64,000 nt of DNA from 3107 sp001483205 (GTDB lineage Bacteria > Pseudomonadota > Alphaproteobacteria > Rhodobacterales > Rhodobacteraceae), in contig OZ219809.1 in NCBI GenBank assembly GCA_964291375.2, positions 930,001 to 994,000 of the forward strand, in the 5' to 3' direction. Of this stretch, positions 1 to 8,200 are shown one piece after another; position 1 is the stretch's first letter, and the number at the start of each line of letters is the position of its first letter. The position numbers and the translations under genes are program-made. The notes beneath the pieces were generated by a model. It ran no database searches, had not been told where the DNA came from, and saw only the letters and a list, made by a program, of their open reading frames with translations.

Positions 1-906
1 CCGCTCGGTCAGGGGTTTTCGGTGTCCGCCGGGATCATTTCCGCGCGGGGGCGGGCCTTGTCGGGCAGTTACGATGATTTCATCCAGACCGATGCGGCGA
101 TAAACCGGGGCAACTCGGGCGGGCCGCTGTTCAACATTGACGGCGAGGTGATTGGCGTGAACACCTCGATCCTCAGCCCGACCGGCGGGTCGATCGGGAT
201 CGGATTCGCGATGTCCTCTGTGGTGGTCGAGCCGGTGGTGGCGCAGCTTAAGGCGTTCGGCGAGACCCGCCGGGGCTGGCTGGGGGTGCGCATTCAGGAT
301 GTGACCGATGATGTGGCCGAGGCACTGGGGCTTGAAAAGACAGCGGGTGCGCTGGTCACCGATGTGCCCGACGGCCCGGCGGCAGAGGCCGGGGTTGAGG
401 CCGGGGATGTGATCATCTCTTTCGATGGTCAGGACGTGGCTGACACCCGCGATCTGATCCGCACCGTTGGCAATACCGAGGTCGGCAAGGCCGTGCGCGT
501 GGTCGTGTTTCGCGATGGCGAGACCCAGACGATACTGGTGACACTGGGGCGTCGGGAAACCGCCGAAGGGCTGTCCGGCGGCGATGATGATGCCGATCAG
601 CCGAAGCGGAGTGTTGTGCTGGGGCTGACACTTCAGGAACTTGGCCCGGATATGCGCGAGGCGATGGACCTGCCGGAAGACGCCGAGGGGCTGATCGTTT
701 CCGATGTGGACCCGGACTCGACGGCCCATGCCAAGGGGGTGCGGTCGGGCGATCTGCTCACCCAGGTTGGCCAGCATCCGCTGCGGCAGGTGTCTGACCT
801 CACGGACCTGATCACCGAGGCCAGAGAGGCCGGGCGCACATCGGTGCTGATCCTGATTCGCCGGGGGGATGACCCGAATTTCGTCGCCCTGCCGCTGGAC
901 GAGTAA
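1..906 (+). CDS. DegP/Do-type periplasmic serine protease, C-terminal part (5' truncated by window edge)
   Basis: The reading frame is open from base 1, so the start lies outside the window. The visible 301 residues begin just before the catalytic serine, in the motif GNSGGPL (about residues 43-49), which is the trypsin-like fold's active-site signature. Two PDZ domains follow: one starting near GWLGVRIQDV (about residues 95-185) and a second near residues 205-300 (GLIVSDVDPDS, SGDLLTQVG). The order protease-PDZ-PDZ is that of HtrA/DegP/MucD proteins, which degrade or refold damaged envelope proteins in the periplasm. The His and Asp of the triad and the signal peptide would be upstream. DegP, DegQ and MucD cannot be separated from this fragment. 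A hairpin terminator follows directly. Confidence 0.93.
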   Translation, partial: PLGQGFSVSAGIISARGRALSGSYDDFIQTDAAINRGNSGGPLFNIDGEVIGVNTSILSPTGGSIGIGFAMSSVVVEPVVAQLKAFGETRRGWLGVRIQDVTDDVAEALGLEKTAGALVTDVPDGPAAEAGVEAGDVIISFDGQDVADTRDLIRTVGNTEVGKAVRVVVFRDGETQTILVTLGRRETAEGLSGGDDDADQPKRSVVLGLTLQELGPDMREAMDLPEDAEGLIVSDVDPDSTAHAKGVRSGDLLTQVGQHPLRQVSDLTDLITEAREAGRTSVLILIRRGDDPNFVALPLDE

Positions 907-929
907 ACATCGCCGGAGCAGGCATCAGG

Positions 930-960
930 GGCGTCCCTTTCGGGGGGGCGCCTTTTGCTT
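930..960 (+). terminator. Rho-independent terminator of the DegP-like gene
   Basis: An 8-bp stem (930-937 with 945-952, one G-T pair) with a short loop is followed by TTTTGCTTT, 24 bases after the protease stop codon. The orientation fits termination of the rightward protease transcript. Confidence 0.75.
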
Positions 961-963
961 TGG

Positions 964-1174
964 AAGACCTCTGCATAATAGCTCAACCGGGCAGCCGCCT
1001 GCCTGGGCGGGCGCTTTTCGTGAAATTCCACATTGGCGATGTCTTTTCTATAAAGTCCATACGTTCCAAATAGTTGAAGCGTTTTGAGCGCCTGCCGGGG
1101 GGCAGGCAGGCGCTGCCCGGCGCAAGCGCCGGGCGGGATATTTGGGGGGCGATACAGCCTTATGCAGAGGTCTT
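964..1174 (+). repeat. Dispersed 211-bp inverted-repeat element, copy A (reference orientation)
   Basis: The element starts with AAGACCTCTGCATAA and ends with its exact complement TTATGCAGAGGTCTT. Inside, a CCGGGCAGCCGCCTGCC-type arm near the left end is complementary to the GGCAGGCAGGCGCTGCCCGG region on the right, so the whole unit can fold into one long imperfect hairpin. Copy K at 60702 has the same length and nearly the same sequence. A second, partial right end (TATGCAGAAGGTCTTT, 1175-1190) follows immediately. No protein is convincingly encoded; the short ORFs in it recur only because the DNA recurs. Confidence 0.85.
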
Positions 1175-1216
1175 TATGCAGAAGGTCTTTCGGCCCCCCC
1201 TTGCCCGAATTGCCCG

Positions 1217-1297
1217 AAAAAAAAGGCCGAGCACAAAGCTCGGCCAAAGTCCAACAGGGAGGAGAAGGGGATGAGAACAATCGTTCATCGCCTTCGA
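1217..1297 (-). ncRNA. Candidate trans-acting sRNA resembling the alphaproteobacterial MmgR/alpha-r8 family
   Basis: Read on the minus strand, the parts are in order: a -35 box TTGCAA (1326-1331), a 17-base spacer and a weak -10 box TAAATG (1303-1308); a stem-loop of 11 pairs with one mismatch (1285-1295 with 1264-1274); an unpaired stretch holding UCUCCUCCCU (1265-1256); and a perfect terminator with an 8-bp GGCCGAGC stem (1225-1232 with 1238-1245) and eight U (1224-1217). From memory, MmgR/alpha-r8 sRNAs are about 80 nt with exactly this order and a conserved UUUCCUCCCU loop that pairs with Shine-Dalgarno sequences; here nine of ten bases match. The terminator could instead serve lysR, whose stop is 140 bases away. 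Family assignment is inference and expression is untested. Confidence 0.62.
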
Positions 1298-1386
1298 CTT
1301 CCCATTTATTCAAACGGCCCCGCAGTTGCAAGAGAGAAGGCATGGCAATTTTGCAACTCTACCATGCGTCTGCCGCATAGGGTGGC

Positions 1387-2292
1387 TCAGCCCTTTGCCG
1401 CATCGCGGCGGGCACGGCGATAGAGGACGATCTCTTCCTGCACGAAATCACGGAAGGCGGCGATGCGCCGGGACTGGCGCAGCTCTGACGGATAGGCGAG
1501 ATAGACCGGTATCTCATGGGATTCAAGGCCGGGCAGCACCTCGACCAGACCCTCGACATCCTGGGTGACGTAATCGGGCAGAACGCCGATACCCAGATCG
1601 TGAATGACCCCTTGCAGGACACCGTAATAGTTGTTGACGGTCATGGTGGGGGAAATGTTGTAGCTCAGCAGGCGCTTGACGAAATGCGCCCCGGCAGAGA
1701 CCTGTGCGGAACCGACATGCTGACACAACAGCCGGTGTTGCGACAGGTTTGCCTCGTTTTGCGGAGTGCCCTTGGCCTCCAGATAGGCGCGGGTGGCATA
1801 GAGCTTCATCCGCACCGACATCAACCGCTTGCGGATCAGATCGGCCTGGCTCGGCTCTTTCATGCGAATGGCGATGTCGGCTTCGCGCATCGGCAGGTCA
1901 AGCACCCGCTCTTTCAGCATCAGGTCAACCCGCACATCCGGGTAACAGGTGTGGAACCGCCCGATTCGGGGCGCGAGCCACAGCAGGCCAAAGCCGGTTG
2001 TGGTGGTGATCCGCAAATCACCGAAAACCTTTTCCTCTGAATCGCGGATGCGCGCGGCGGCGGCGTTCAGGCGCTTGTCCATGGCGGTGGCGGCGTCAAA
2101 CAACAACTCGCCCTGTTCGGTCAGGATCAGCCCGCGCGCATGGCGGTGGAACAGGGTCGCGTTCAGGCTTTCCTCCAGCGCCCTGATCTGGCGGCTGACC
2201 GCTGATTGCGACAGGCCGAGCGTCTCGCCCGCATGGGTGAGGCTGCCCGCATCGGCCACCGCGTGAAAGATTCTGAGCTTGTCCCAATCCAT
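1387..2292 (-). CDS. LysR-family transcriptional regulator
   Basis: A 301-residue protein starting MDWDKLRIFH. Residues 1-60 form the LysR winged helix-turn-helix (AVADAGSLTHAGETLGLSQS, then AVSRQIRALEESL), and the rest is the periplasmic-binding-protein-like effector domain. Its length is typical of the family. The frame is open for another 390 codons upstream, but that stretch lies antisense to mtgA and has no family similarity, so the start at 2292 was chosen because the family begins here. It is divergent from mtgA with 105 bases between them. The inverted repeat of TTGCAA near 1325-1357 lies downstream and is unlikely to be its operator. The target and effector are unknown. Confidence 0.9.
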   Translation of the reverse strand: MDWDKLRIFHAVADAGSLTHAGETLGLSQSAVSRQIRALEESLNATLFHRHARGLILTEQGELLFDAATAMDKRLNAAAARIRDSEEKVFGDLRITTTTGFGLLWLAPRIGRFHTCYPDVRVDLMLKERVLDLPMREADIAIRMKEPSQADLIRKRLMSVRMKLYATRAYLEAKGTPQNEANLSQHRLLCQHVGSAQVSAGAHFVKRLLSYNISPTMTVNNYYGVLQGVIHDLGIGVLPDYVTQDVEGLVEVLPGLESHEIPVYLAYPSELRQSRRIAAFRDFVQEEIVLYRRARRDAAKG

Positions 2293-2397
2293 GTCCCTGT
2301 CCCTACAGCAAAAGCGGGCGGGGTTACAGGGGGCAGGGCGCAGATGCGGGGCGTTTGTTGCGCGCGCCCCATGGCGGCTTGACCGGGGGGGCCACTC

Positions 2398-3159
2398 ATG
2401 GCTATGTGCGGCGTGGCGCAAAAGAGCAACAGAACACCCGCAAAACGGAAACGGCGCGGTAAGGGCAGGGGGGGCGCGCCCCTTCGCCGCCTGTTCCGGT
2501 GGCTGTGGAAATGGGCGCGGCGCGGCGCGGTGGCCCTGTGCCTCATCGCCGTTCCGCTGACGCTGATCCCGACCTTCGTCGCCCCGCCGGTCACGCCTTA
2601 CATGCTGACGGAAAGCTATCGGTTGGGGGGCATCCGCCGCGCCTGGGTTGCCATTGACGACCTGCCGCTCCATGTGCCCGCGGCCATGGTTGCGGCGGAA
2701 GACGCGAATTTCTGCCTGCACTGGGGGTTTGACATGTCCGCGATCCGGGCGGCGATTGCTGACGGGGCCAGGCGGGGCGGCTCGACCATTTCCCAGCAGA
2801 CCACCAAGAATGTCTATCTGTGGCAAGGCCGCAGTTGGTTCCGTAAGCTGCTGGAGGCGGGTCTGACGCCACTTGTCGAACTCTTCTGGACCAAGCGCCG
2901 GATTCTGGAAGTCTATCTGAACGTGGCCGAATTTGGCGAGGGCGTCTTTGGCATTGAGGCAGCGGCAGAACACGCTTTCGGCACCCCCGCCGCCGGGCTG
3001 TCGGCACTTCAGGCCGCGCGTCTGGCGGCGGTGCTGCCCAGCCCGAAGACCCGTTCGGCCTCTGCCCCGACGCCATTTGTGCGCCGCCGGGCGCGAGCCA
3101 TTCTTGACGGCGCGGAAACGATCCGCATTGACGGGCGCGCAGACTGTTTCGGTGGTTGA
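2398..3159 (+). CDS. mtgA: Monofunctional biosynthetic peptidoglycan transglycosylase
   Basis: A 253-residue protein that polymerises lipid II into glycan strands at the outer face of the inner membrane. A basic N-terminus (residues 10-42) precedes one membrane anchor (about 43-64). The GT51 domain follows with the catalytic glutamate in EDANFCLHWGFD (E101), the GGSTISQQTTKN motif (127-138) and the KRRILEVYLN motif. No transpeptidase domain follows, which separates MtgA from class A penicillin-binding proteins. The gene is divergent from lysR and followed after 53 bases by the GST gene. Confidence 0.95.
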   Translation: MAMCGVAQKSNRTPAKRKRRGKGRGGAPLRRLFRWLWKWARRGAVALCLIAVPLTLIPTFVAPPVTPYMLTESYRLGGIRRAWVAIDDLPLHVPAAMVAAEDANFCLHWGFDMSAIRAAIADGARRGGSTISQQTTKNVYLWQGRSWFRKLLEAGLTPLVELFWTKRRILEVYLNVAEFGEGVFGIEAAAEHAFGTPAAGLSALQAARLAAVLPSPKTRSASAPTPFVRRRARAILDGAETIRIDGRADCFGG

Positions 3160-3212
3160 TCTTGGCCCGGCTTCGCGGCAAACAGGGCGAAAACCGCTGA
3201 TCGAGGCCCGCC

Positions 3213-3878
3213 ATGAATCGGTTGTATCACGTTCCGCTTTCCCCGTTTTGCCGCAAGGTCCGGCTGTGTCTGGCCGAGAAGAAAATCGAGGTGGAGCTGA
3301 TCGAAGAACGTTATTGGGAGCGCGACCCGGAATTTCTGCGCCGCAATCCGGCGGGCAAGGTGCCGGTGCTGAAGATGGACGGCATGACCATGGCCGAAAG
3401 CGCCGCCATCTGCGAGTATCTGGAAGAGAAATACCCGGAACCTGCGTTGCTGCCTGCGTCACCCGCAGCGCGTTTCGAGACCCGGCGGCTGGTTGGCTGG
3501 TTCGATGACACGTTCCACCGGCAGGTCACATCGAAACTGCTCTATGAGCGGGTGAACCGCAAGCTGACCGGCGCGGGTTATCCCGACAGTTCCAACGTCA
3601 AGGCCGGGGCAAGGGCGATCAAGTTCCATCTCGACTATATGGCCGGGTTGCTTGACCGGCGGCGCTGGCTGGCCGGGGATGTGATGACGCTGGCCGATTT
3701 CGCCGCTGCCGCGCATCTGTCGGCGCTTGACTACATTTCGGATGTGGACTGGAACCGGTCAGAGGTGGTTCGGGACTGGTATGCCAAGGTGAAGTCGCGG
3801 CCCGCTTTCCGGTCCATTCTGGCCGATCAGGCGCCTGGCTTTCCGCCGCCGAGCCATTATGCGGACCTTGATTTCTGA
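3213..3878 (+). CDS. Glutathione S-transferase family protein
   Basis: A 221-residue protein with the N-terminal thioredoxin-like GST fold: LYHVPLSPFCRKVRL places a cysteine at residue 13 where cysteine-dependent GSTs carry the active-site residue. NPAGKVPVL and the AESAAICEYLEE motif (about residues 45-72) bind glutathione in this fold. The helical C-terminal domain starts near residue 88 and contains WLAGDVMTLADFAAAAHL, the usual N-capping motif. It probably acts in the cytosol in conjugation, thiol reduction or isomerisation; the substrate cannot be told. It may be co-transcribed with mtgA. Confidence 0.9.
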   Translation: MNRLYHVPLSPFCRKVRLCLAEKKIEVELIEERYWERDPEFLRRNPAGKVPVLKMDGMTMAESAAICEYLEEKYPEPALLPASPAARFETRRLVGWFDDTFHRQVTSKLLYERVNRKLTGAGYPDSSNVKAGARAIKFHLDYMAGLLDRRRWLAGDVMTLADFAAAAHLSALDYISDVDWNRSEVVRDWYAKVKSRPAFRSILADQAPGFPPPSHYADLDF

Positions 3879-3902
3879 CAGGCGGTTAGGTGAGGTATGG
3901 GT

Positions 3903-3931
3903 TTGAACGCTTTGATTCAAAAACATATCTT
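3903..3931 (+). promoter_or_regulatory. Candidate sigma-70-type promoter in an AT-rich patch
   Basis: TTGAAC (3903-3908), a 17-base spacer and TATCTT (3926-3931) lie upstream of the P-loop gene at 4095. The surrounding 3885-4010 is markedly AT-rich compared with the rest of the window and holds no gene. Each box matches consensus in four of six bases. Confidence 0.4.
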
Positions 3932-4094
3932 ATGTTGAAGCGCCAGATACGCCTATCAAGATAATTTACATAATATATATTATGCGATCTTTGCATATAC
4001 ACATCGCTAACAACCACCCCGCCGCCGTTTTCCCGTTTGACGCCCGCCTGCCCACTGGTTACCAAGCCCCGGGTGGCCCAAAGGTAGAACAACC

Positions 4095-4955
4095 ATGCTC
4101 TATGAAACCGCGCGTGACTGGCTGTCGGCCCCGACACGGCGCGTCATGCTGTTCGGCATGTCCGGCCTTGGCAAGACCCATGTTTCCGACATCCTGCGCG
4201 GCAACGGTGACTGGTTCCACTATTCGGTCGATTACCGCATCGGCACCCGCTATTTGGGCGAACACATCGCCGACAACTTCAAGCGCGAGGCGATGAAGGT
4301 GCCGCTGCTGCGCGATCTGTTGCTCTCAGATTCGGTTCATATCCGCTCTAACATCACCTTCAACAACCTCTCGCCGCTTTCGACCTATCTGGGCAAACCC
4401 GGACCGACGGCCAAAGGTGCCCTGCCCTTTGCCGAATACATGCGCCGTCAGGCATTGCATCAACAGGCCGAAATCAGCGCGATGCTGGATACGAAGCATT
4501 TCATCGACCGCGCCCGTGCGCTCTACGGATATGACCATTTCATCTGTGACAGCAGCGGCTCGATCTGCGAGATCGTCAACCCGGATGACCCGGCGGACCC
4601 GGTGTTGGGGGCGCTCTCGGATTGTCTGCTTCCGGTGTGGATCGAGGGGTCCGGGCGGCATACCGAAGAGCTGATCCGGCGCTTTGCCCGCGCGCCCAAG
4701 CCGATGTATTACCGCCCTGAAAGAGTAAAAACCCTTTGGCGGGAATATCTTGACAGCAACAGTTTAACCGAGGATACCGCCGACCCCGATGACTTCATGC
4801 GCTTTGCCTATGCCCGCGCGCTTGAGGACAGACAGCCGCGCTATCGGGCAATGGCGCGCAACCGGGGTGTTTCGGTGAAGGCCGAAGAGATCGCCGGTGT
4901 GCGGAGTTCCGACGACTTTATCGCCCTTATCGCCCGCGCGCTTGAGCATCGTTAA
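4095..4955 (+). CDS. Conserved P-loop ATPase/kinase-like protein of unknown function
   Basis: A 286-residue protein whose residues 18-30 carry a Walker A loop (GMSGLGKTH, 21-29) directly after a short beta strand, as in nucleoside and nucleotide kinases and other P-loop NTPases. A possible Walker B-like strand is HFICDSSGSICEI in the middle of the protein. There is no signal peptide or membrane segment, so it should be cytosolic. I recognise it only as an ATPase of the kind found in Rhodobacterales genomes, without a known role. It is followed by metA after 44 bases and could be co-transcribed with it. Confidence 0.8.
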   Translation: MLYETARDWLSAPTRRVMLFGMSGLGKTHVSDILRGNGDWFHYSVDYRIGTRYLGEHIADNFKREAMKVPLLRDLLLSDSVHIRSNITFNNLSPLSTYLGKPGPTAKGALPFAEYMRRQALHQQAEISAMLDTKHFIDRARALYGYDHFICDSSGSICEIVNPDDPADPVLGALSDCLLPVWIEGSGRHTEELIRRFARAPKPMYYRPERVKTLWREYLDSNSLTEDTADPDDFMRFAYARALEDRQPRYRAMARNRGVSVKAEEIAGVRSSDDFIALIARALEHR

Positions 4956-4999
4956 GCATTGCCTTATGCAGGTTGTCCCAAAGCGCGGAGTCCCGACCC

Positions 5000-5917
5000 A
5001 TGCCGATCAAGCTGCCCTCTACCCTGCCGGCCTTTGACGTTCTGGCCAGCGAGGGCGTGATGGTCATGGGCGAAGGCCGCGCCGCGCGACAGGATATTCG
5101 CCCGCTGCGGATCGGCCTGCTCAACCTGATGCCGATGAAAATTCAGACCGAAATCCAATTCGCCCGGCTGATCGGCGCAACCCCGCTTCAGATCGAATTG
5201 TCGCTGATTCGGATGAGCGGGCATGAAACCCGAAACACCGCCGCCGCACATATGGAGACGTTCTATCAGCCGTTCAGCGCCATTTCGGATCAGAAATTCG
5301 ACGGCCTGATCATCACCGGCGCGCCGATCGAGCATCTGCCGTTCGGGGCCGTCACCTATTGGGATGAACTGCGCCGGGTCTTTGACTGGACCCGCACCCA
5401 TGTGCATTCCACCTTCGGCGTCTGCTGGGGCGGCATGGCGATGATCAACCATCTTCACGGGGTGCAGAAACACATGCTGGAGGCCAAGGCATTCGGCTGT
5501 TTCCGGCACCGCAACCTTGCCCCGGCCTCGCCCTATCTGCGGGGGTTTTCAGATGATTGCGTGATTCCGGTCAGCCGCTGGACGGAAATGCGGCAACCGG
5601 AAATCGACGCGGTTCCCGGCCTGATCACGCTTCTGGGGTCAGATGAGGTCGGCCCCTGCCTGATAGAAGACACGGGCCATCGGGCGCTCTATATCTTCAA
5701 CCACTTTGAATATGACAGCGGGACGCTGAAACAAGAATATGACCGTGACATCAAAAACGGCGTGCAAATCAATGTTCCGATGAACTATTATCCTGATGAT
5801 GACCCGACGGCCACGCCACAGAACCGTTGGCGCAGCCACGCGCATCTGCTCTATGGCAACTGGATCAACGAGATTTACCAGTCCACCCCGTTCGAGATCG
5901 GCGAAATCGGTGTATGA
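5000..5917 (+). CDS. metA: Homoserine O-acyltransferase, MetA family, predicted acetyl-CoA type
   Basis: A 305-residue protein that acylates homoserine in the first committed step of methionine synthesis. Numbering from the ATG at 5000 puts the family residues exactly in register: catalytic Cys142 in FGVCWGG, His235 and Glu237 in NHFEYD. Residue 111 is glutamate (GAPIEHL). In this family Glu111 is linked to acetyl-CoA use and Gly111 to succinyl-CoA use (E. coli), so the likely product is O-acetylhomoserine despite the usual name 'succinyltransferase'. The start was chosen over TTG 4973 because GGAG (4987-4990) is well spaced before it. No SAM-II riboswitch was seen in the 44-base leader. Confidence 0.95.
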   Translation: MPIKLPSTLPAFDVLASEGVMVMGEGRAARQDIRPLRIGLLNLMPMKIQTEIQFARLIGATPLQIELSLIRMSGHETRNTAAAHMETFYQPFSAISDQKFDGLIITGAPIEHLPFGAVTYWDELRRVFDWTRTHVHSTFGVCWGGMAMINHLHGVQKHMLEAKAFGCFRHRNLAPASPYLRGFSDDCVIPVSRWTEMRQPEIDAVPGLITLLGSDEVGPCLIEDTGHRALYIFNHFEYDSGTLKQEYDRDIKNGVQINVPMNYYPDDDPTATPQNRWRSHAHLLYGNWINEIYQSTPFEIGEIGV

Positions 5918-5956
5918 TCCCCCCGGCAGACCCGTTCAGACCCGGAGGACCACCTG

Positions 5957-6826
5957 ATGCCCCTGCCCTATGACGGCGCGATCAGTGATTTTTTCGCCAC
6001 CCGTGCGCCTGCCGACATCCGCGCGGCGATCCGGGCGGCGGGCAAGAATGACATCCTGCACCCCCACTATCCCTATCGCAGGCGGCTTGACCGGAAGACC
6101 TACAAAACCACCATGGCCGCCTTGCAGATCGAGCTGGTCAAGCTGCAAAGCTGGGTCAGGGAAAGCGGCGCGCGGGTTGCCATTGTGTTCGAGGGGCGCG
6201 ACGCGGCGGGCAAGGGCGGGGTGATTTCCCGCATTCGCATGAACCTCAACCCGCGCATCGCCCGTGTTGCGGCGCTGTCGGAACCGACAGAACGCGAGCA
6301 AAGCCAGTGGTATTTTCAGCGCTATATCAACCACCTGCCTGCCGGGGGGGAAATCACGCTGTTTGACCGCTCCTGGTATAACCGCGGCGTGGTCGAGCAT
6401 GTGTTCGGCTTTTGCGACCCAGAGCAGCGGGCGCGTTTCTTTGACCAGTTGCCGGAATTTGAGGCGATGGTGGCGGGCGAAGGCATCCATCTGATCAAAC
6501 TGTGGCTGAATGTGGGGCAGGCCGAGCAACTGCGCCGCTTTCTGAAACGCGAATCCGACCCGCTGAAGCAGTGGAAGCTCAGCCGGATCGATGTTGAAGG
6601 GCTGGACAGGTGGGACGCCTATACCGCCGCCATCGCCGAGACGCTGCAAAAAGGCCACAGCGCCGCCGCCCCCTGGACCGTGGTGCGCGCCGAAGACAAG
6701 CGCCGCGCCCGGATTGCCGCGATCCGCCGGGTGCTGAGCCGGATCGATTATGCGGGCAAAGACCCGGGCGTTGCCTCTCTGCCGGATGCGCGTATCTGCG
6801 GCGGCCCTGAAATCTGGCATGTCTAA
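5957..6826 (+). CDS. ppk2: Polyphosphate kinase 2 family protein
   Basis: A 289-residue protein with the PPK2 core: Walker A GRDAAGKGG (80-88), the lid region after EQSQWYFQRYINHLP and the DRSWYNRGVVEHVFGF motif that starts at residue 137. Single-domain PPK2 enzymes of this length (class I) move phosphate between polyphosphate and nucleoside diphosphates, usually GDP or ADP, in the cytosol. GGAGGA (5944-5949) stands before the ATG. The stop overlaps the start of the TetR gene by 8 bases, indicating translational coupling. Nucleotide preference cannot be read from the sequence. Confidence 0.93.
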   Translation: MPLPYDGAISDFFATRAPADIRAAIRAAGKNDILHPHYPYRRRLDRKTYKTTMAALQIELVKLQSWVRESGARVAIVFEGRDAAGKGGVISRIRMNLNPRIARVAALSEPTEREQSQWYFQRYINHLPAGGEITLFDRSWYNRGVVEHVFGFCDPEQRARFFDQLPEFEAMVAGEGIHLIKLWLNVGQAEQLRRFLKRESDPLKQWKLSRIDVEGLDRWDAYTAAIAETLQKGHSAAAPWTVVRAEDKRRARIAAIRRVLSRIDYAGKDPGVASLPDARICGGPEIWHV

Positions 6827-7439
6827 GCGGCGCGGCTATCACCATGGCAACCTGCGCGAGGCGCTGGTCGAAGCGGCGCTTGACCTGATCCGGGAAAAGG
6901 GGCCTGCCGGTTTCACCCTGTCAGAAGCGGCCAAGAGCGCGGGCGTCACCCCCGCCGCCGTCTATCGCCACTTTGCCGGTCGCGAAGAGCTGATTGCCGA
7001 GGCCGCCTGTCAGGGCTATGAAATCTTCGCCGATCTGATGGAATACGCCTATGACGGCGGGCGGCCCTCGGCCCTTGCCGCGTTCGAGGCCACCGGCAGG
7101 GCTTATCTGGCCTTCGCACAGCGGCATCCCGGTCATTATATGGCGATGTTTGAAAGCGGCCTGTCGGTCAACAGTGCGCCCGAGCTTGCCCGCGCCGCAC
7201 ACCGGGCGATGGGGGTGCTGGAGCGCGCCGCCGAAGATCTGTCGCGCCAGATACCGGCCGCCCGACGCCCGCCCGCCGGGATGTTCAGCGCCCATATTCA
7301 GGCGATGAGCCACGGGGTTGTCGAGTTGTTTGCCCGCAACGCCCCCGGTGCCGGATCGCCCTTTCCGCCCGAAAGCCTGCTGGAGACCGGCATCGGCATC
7401 TATCTGCGCGGCCTTGGCCTGATTCCGCCGGATGAATAG
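6819..7439 (+). CDS. TetR/AcrR-family transcriptional regulator
   Basis: A 206-residue protein beginning MSKRRGYHHGNLREALVEAA. The N-terminal helix-turn-helix spans about residues 8-58 (FTLSEAAKSAGVTPAAVYRH). The C-terminal domain, with AHIQAMSHGVVELF, resembles the WHG-type ligand-binding domain found with the YHHGNLREALV start. The ATG at 6819 overlaps the end of ppk2; the longer frame from 6750 lies inside ppk2 and was rejected. It probably controls its own operon or the divergently unrelated OsmC gene downstream; the ligand is unknown. Confidence 0.9.
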   Translation: MSKRRGYHHGNLREALVEAALDLIREKGPAGFTLSEAAKSAGVTPAAVYRHFAGREELIAEAACQGYEIFADLMEYAYDGGRPSALAAFEATGRAYLAFAQRHPGHYMAMFESGLSVNSAPELARAAHRAMGVLERAAEDLSRQIPAARRPPAGMFSAHIQAMSHGVVELFARNAPGAGSPFPPESLLETGIGIYLRGLGLIPPDE

Positions 7440-7460
7440 GATTCCGGGGGTCGGGACGCC

Positions 7461-7488
7461 TTGACAGGGCCGGGCGCGGGCCTCTAAT
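7461..7488 (+). promoter_or_regulatory. Probable sigma-70 promoter of the OsmC-family gene
   Basis: A consensus -35 box TTGACA (7461-7466), a 16-base spacer and TCTAAT (7483-7488) lie 35 bases before the ATG at 7523, between the TetR stop and the OsmC gene. The inverted GGGGCCG/CGGCCCC bases around it may bind a regulator. Confidence 0.6.
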
Positions 7489-7522
7489 CGGCCCCGTCAA
7501 CGAACCCAGACGGAGCGCCCCC

Positions 7523-8116
7523 ATGCCGGACCCGCACCCCTATCACGTCGGTGAACGCGCCGACTGCCCCCCTGCCCCGCGGCACTTCACCCCCGGCCCG
7601 TTCCGCAAGTCCCGCCCGCCCGAGCCGCTCAATTTCGAGGTCAACCTGACCGCCGAGGCCGGCAATCGCCAGAAAAAGACCGGCACCGTTCAGGTCAGCA
7701 TCCCGGGTTTCAGCCCGGTGCGGCTGTATTGCGACGAACAGCCGCCGGTCGGGGACGACACCGCGCCGCCGCCGCTCGCCTTTTTCTGCGCCGGGATCGG
7801 GTTCTGCCTGATGACCCACCTGACCGACATCCTGACCGCGCGCGGCATCCGGGTGGACAGCCTGAAACTGGAGCAGCGGGTGCGGTTCAGGACAAATCTC
7901 GGCACGATGCGGGAGCTTGGCCATACCACCGAGGGCGAGACCACCCATGTCGAAACCCATGTCATCATCGACAGCCCGGAACCGGCGGGGCGCATTGCGG
8001 CGCTGCTGAACGAGGCCGAGGGCGCGTGCATGGCCCATCATGCGCTGCGCAACCCGATCCCGTGGTCAACCCGGCTGGTGCATAACGGGGCCGAGGTGAT
8101 CAGCCGCGCGGGGTAA
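7523..8116 (+). CDS. OsmC-family protein (thiol peroxidase-like fold)
   Basis: A 197-residue protein. The OsmC fold is shown by DDTAPPPLAFFCAGIGFCLMTHL with Cys95 and by the second family cysteine Cys169 in EGACMAHHAL. In OsmC and Ohr these two cysteines reduce organic peroxides; more distant members have other or unknown roles. About 35 extra residues rich in proline precede the fold. It is cytosolic (no signal peptide). It has its own promoter and stands alone, convergent with tig. Confidence 0.85.
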   Translation: MPDPHPYHVGERADCPPAPRHFTPGPFRKSRPPEPLNFEVNLTAEAGNRQKKTGTVQVSIPGFSPVRLYCDEQPPVGDDTAPPPLAFFCAGIGFCLMTHLTDILTARGIRVDSLKLEQRVRFRTNLGTMRELGHTTEGETTHVETHVIIDSPEPAGRIAALLNEAEGACMAHHALRNPIPWSTRLVHNGAEVISRAG

Positions 8117-8200
8117 GGCGCGGCCATGGTGCGGCGGGGGGTATAATGCTGTCACCGTCCCGGTAAGCGGCCCCCGGATTTTCTCCGGCATATTAAGGGC

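Noticed and set aside
1074..1274. ORFs with recurring peptide ERLPGGRQALPGASAG in repeat copies (also near 23290 and 60820)
   Set aside because: They recur only because the repeat DNA recurs; frames differ in length, lack ribosome sites and carry no domain.
1271..1423. A short plus-strand ORF starting MRTIVHRLRL after a perfect ribosome site
   Set aside because: The purine-rich ribosome site is the complement of the CUCCUCCC loop of the sRNA candidate, and the ORF runs into the lysR gene antisense; no homology is apparent.
2293..3462. N-terminal extension of the LysR frame (390 codons)
   Set aside because: It is antisense to mtgA and the GST gene, has no recognisable domain, and the LysR family starts at the chosen ATG.
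4956..4999. SAM-II riboswitch upstream of metA, expected in alphaproteobacteria
   Set aside because: The 44-base spacer is too short and has none of the conserved SAM-II bases.
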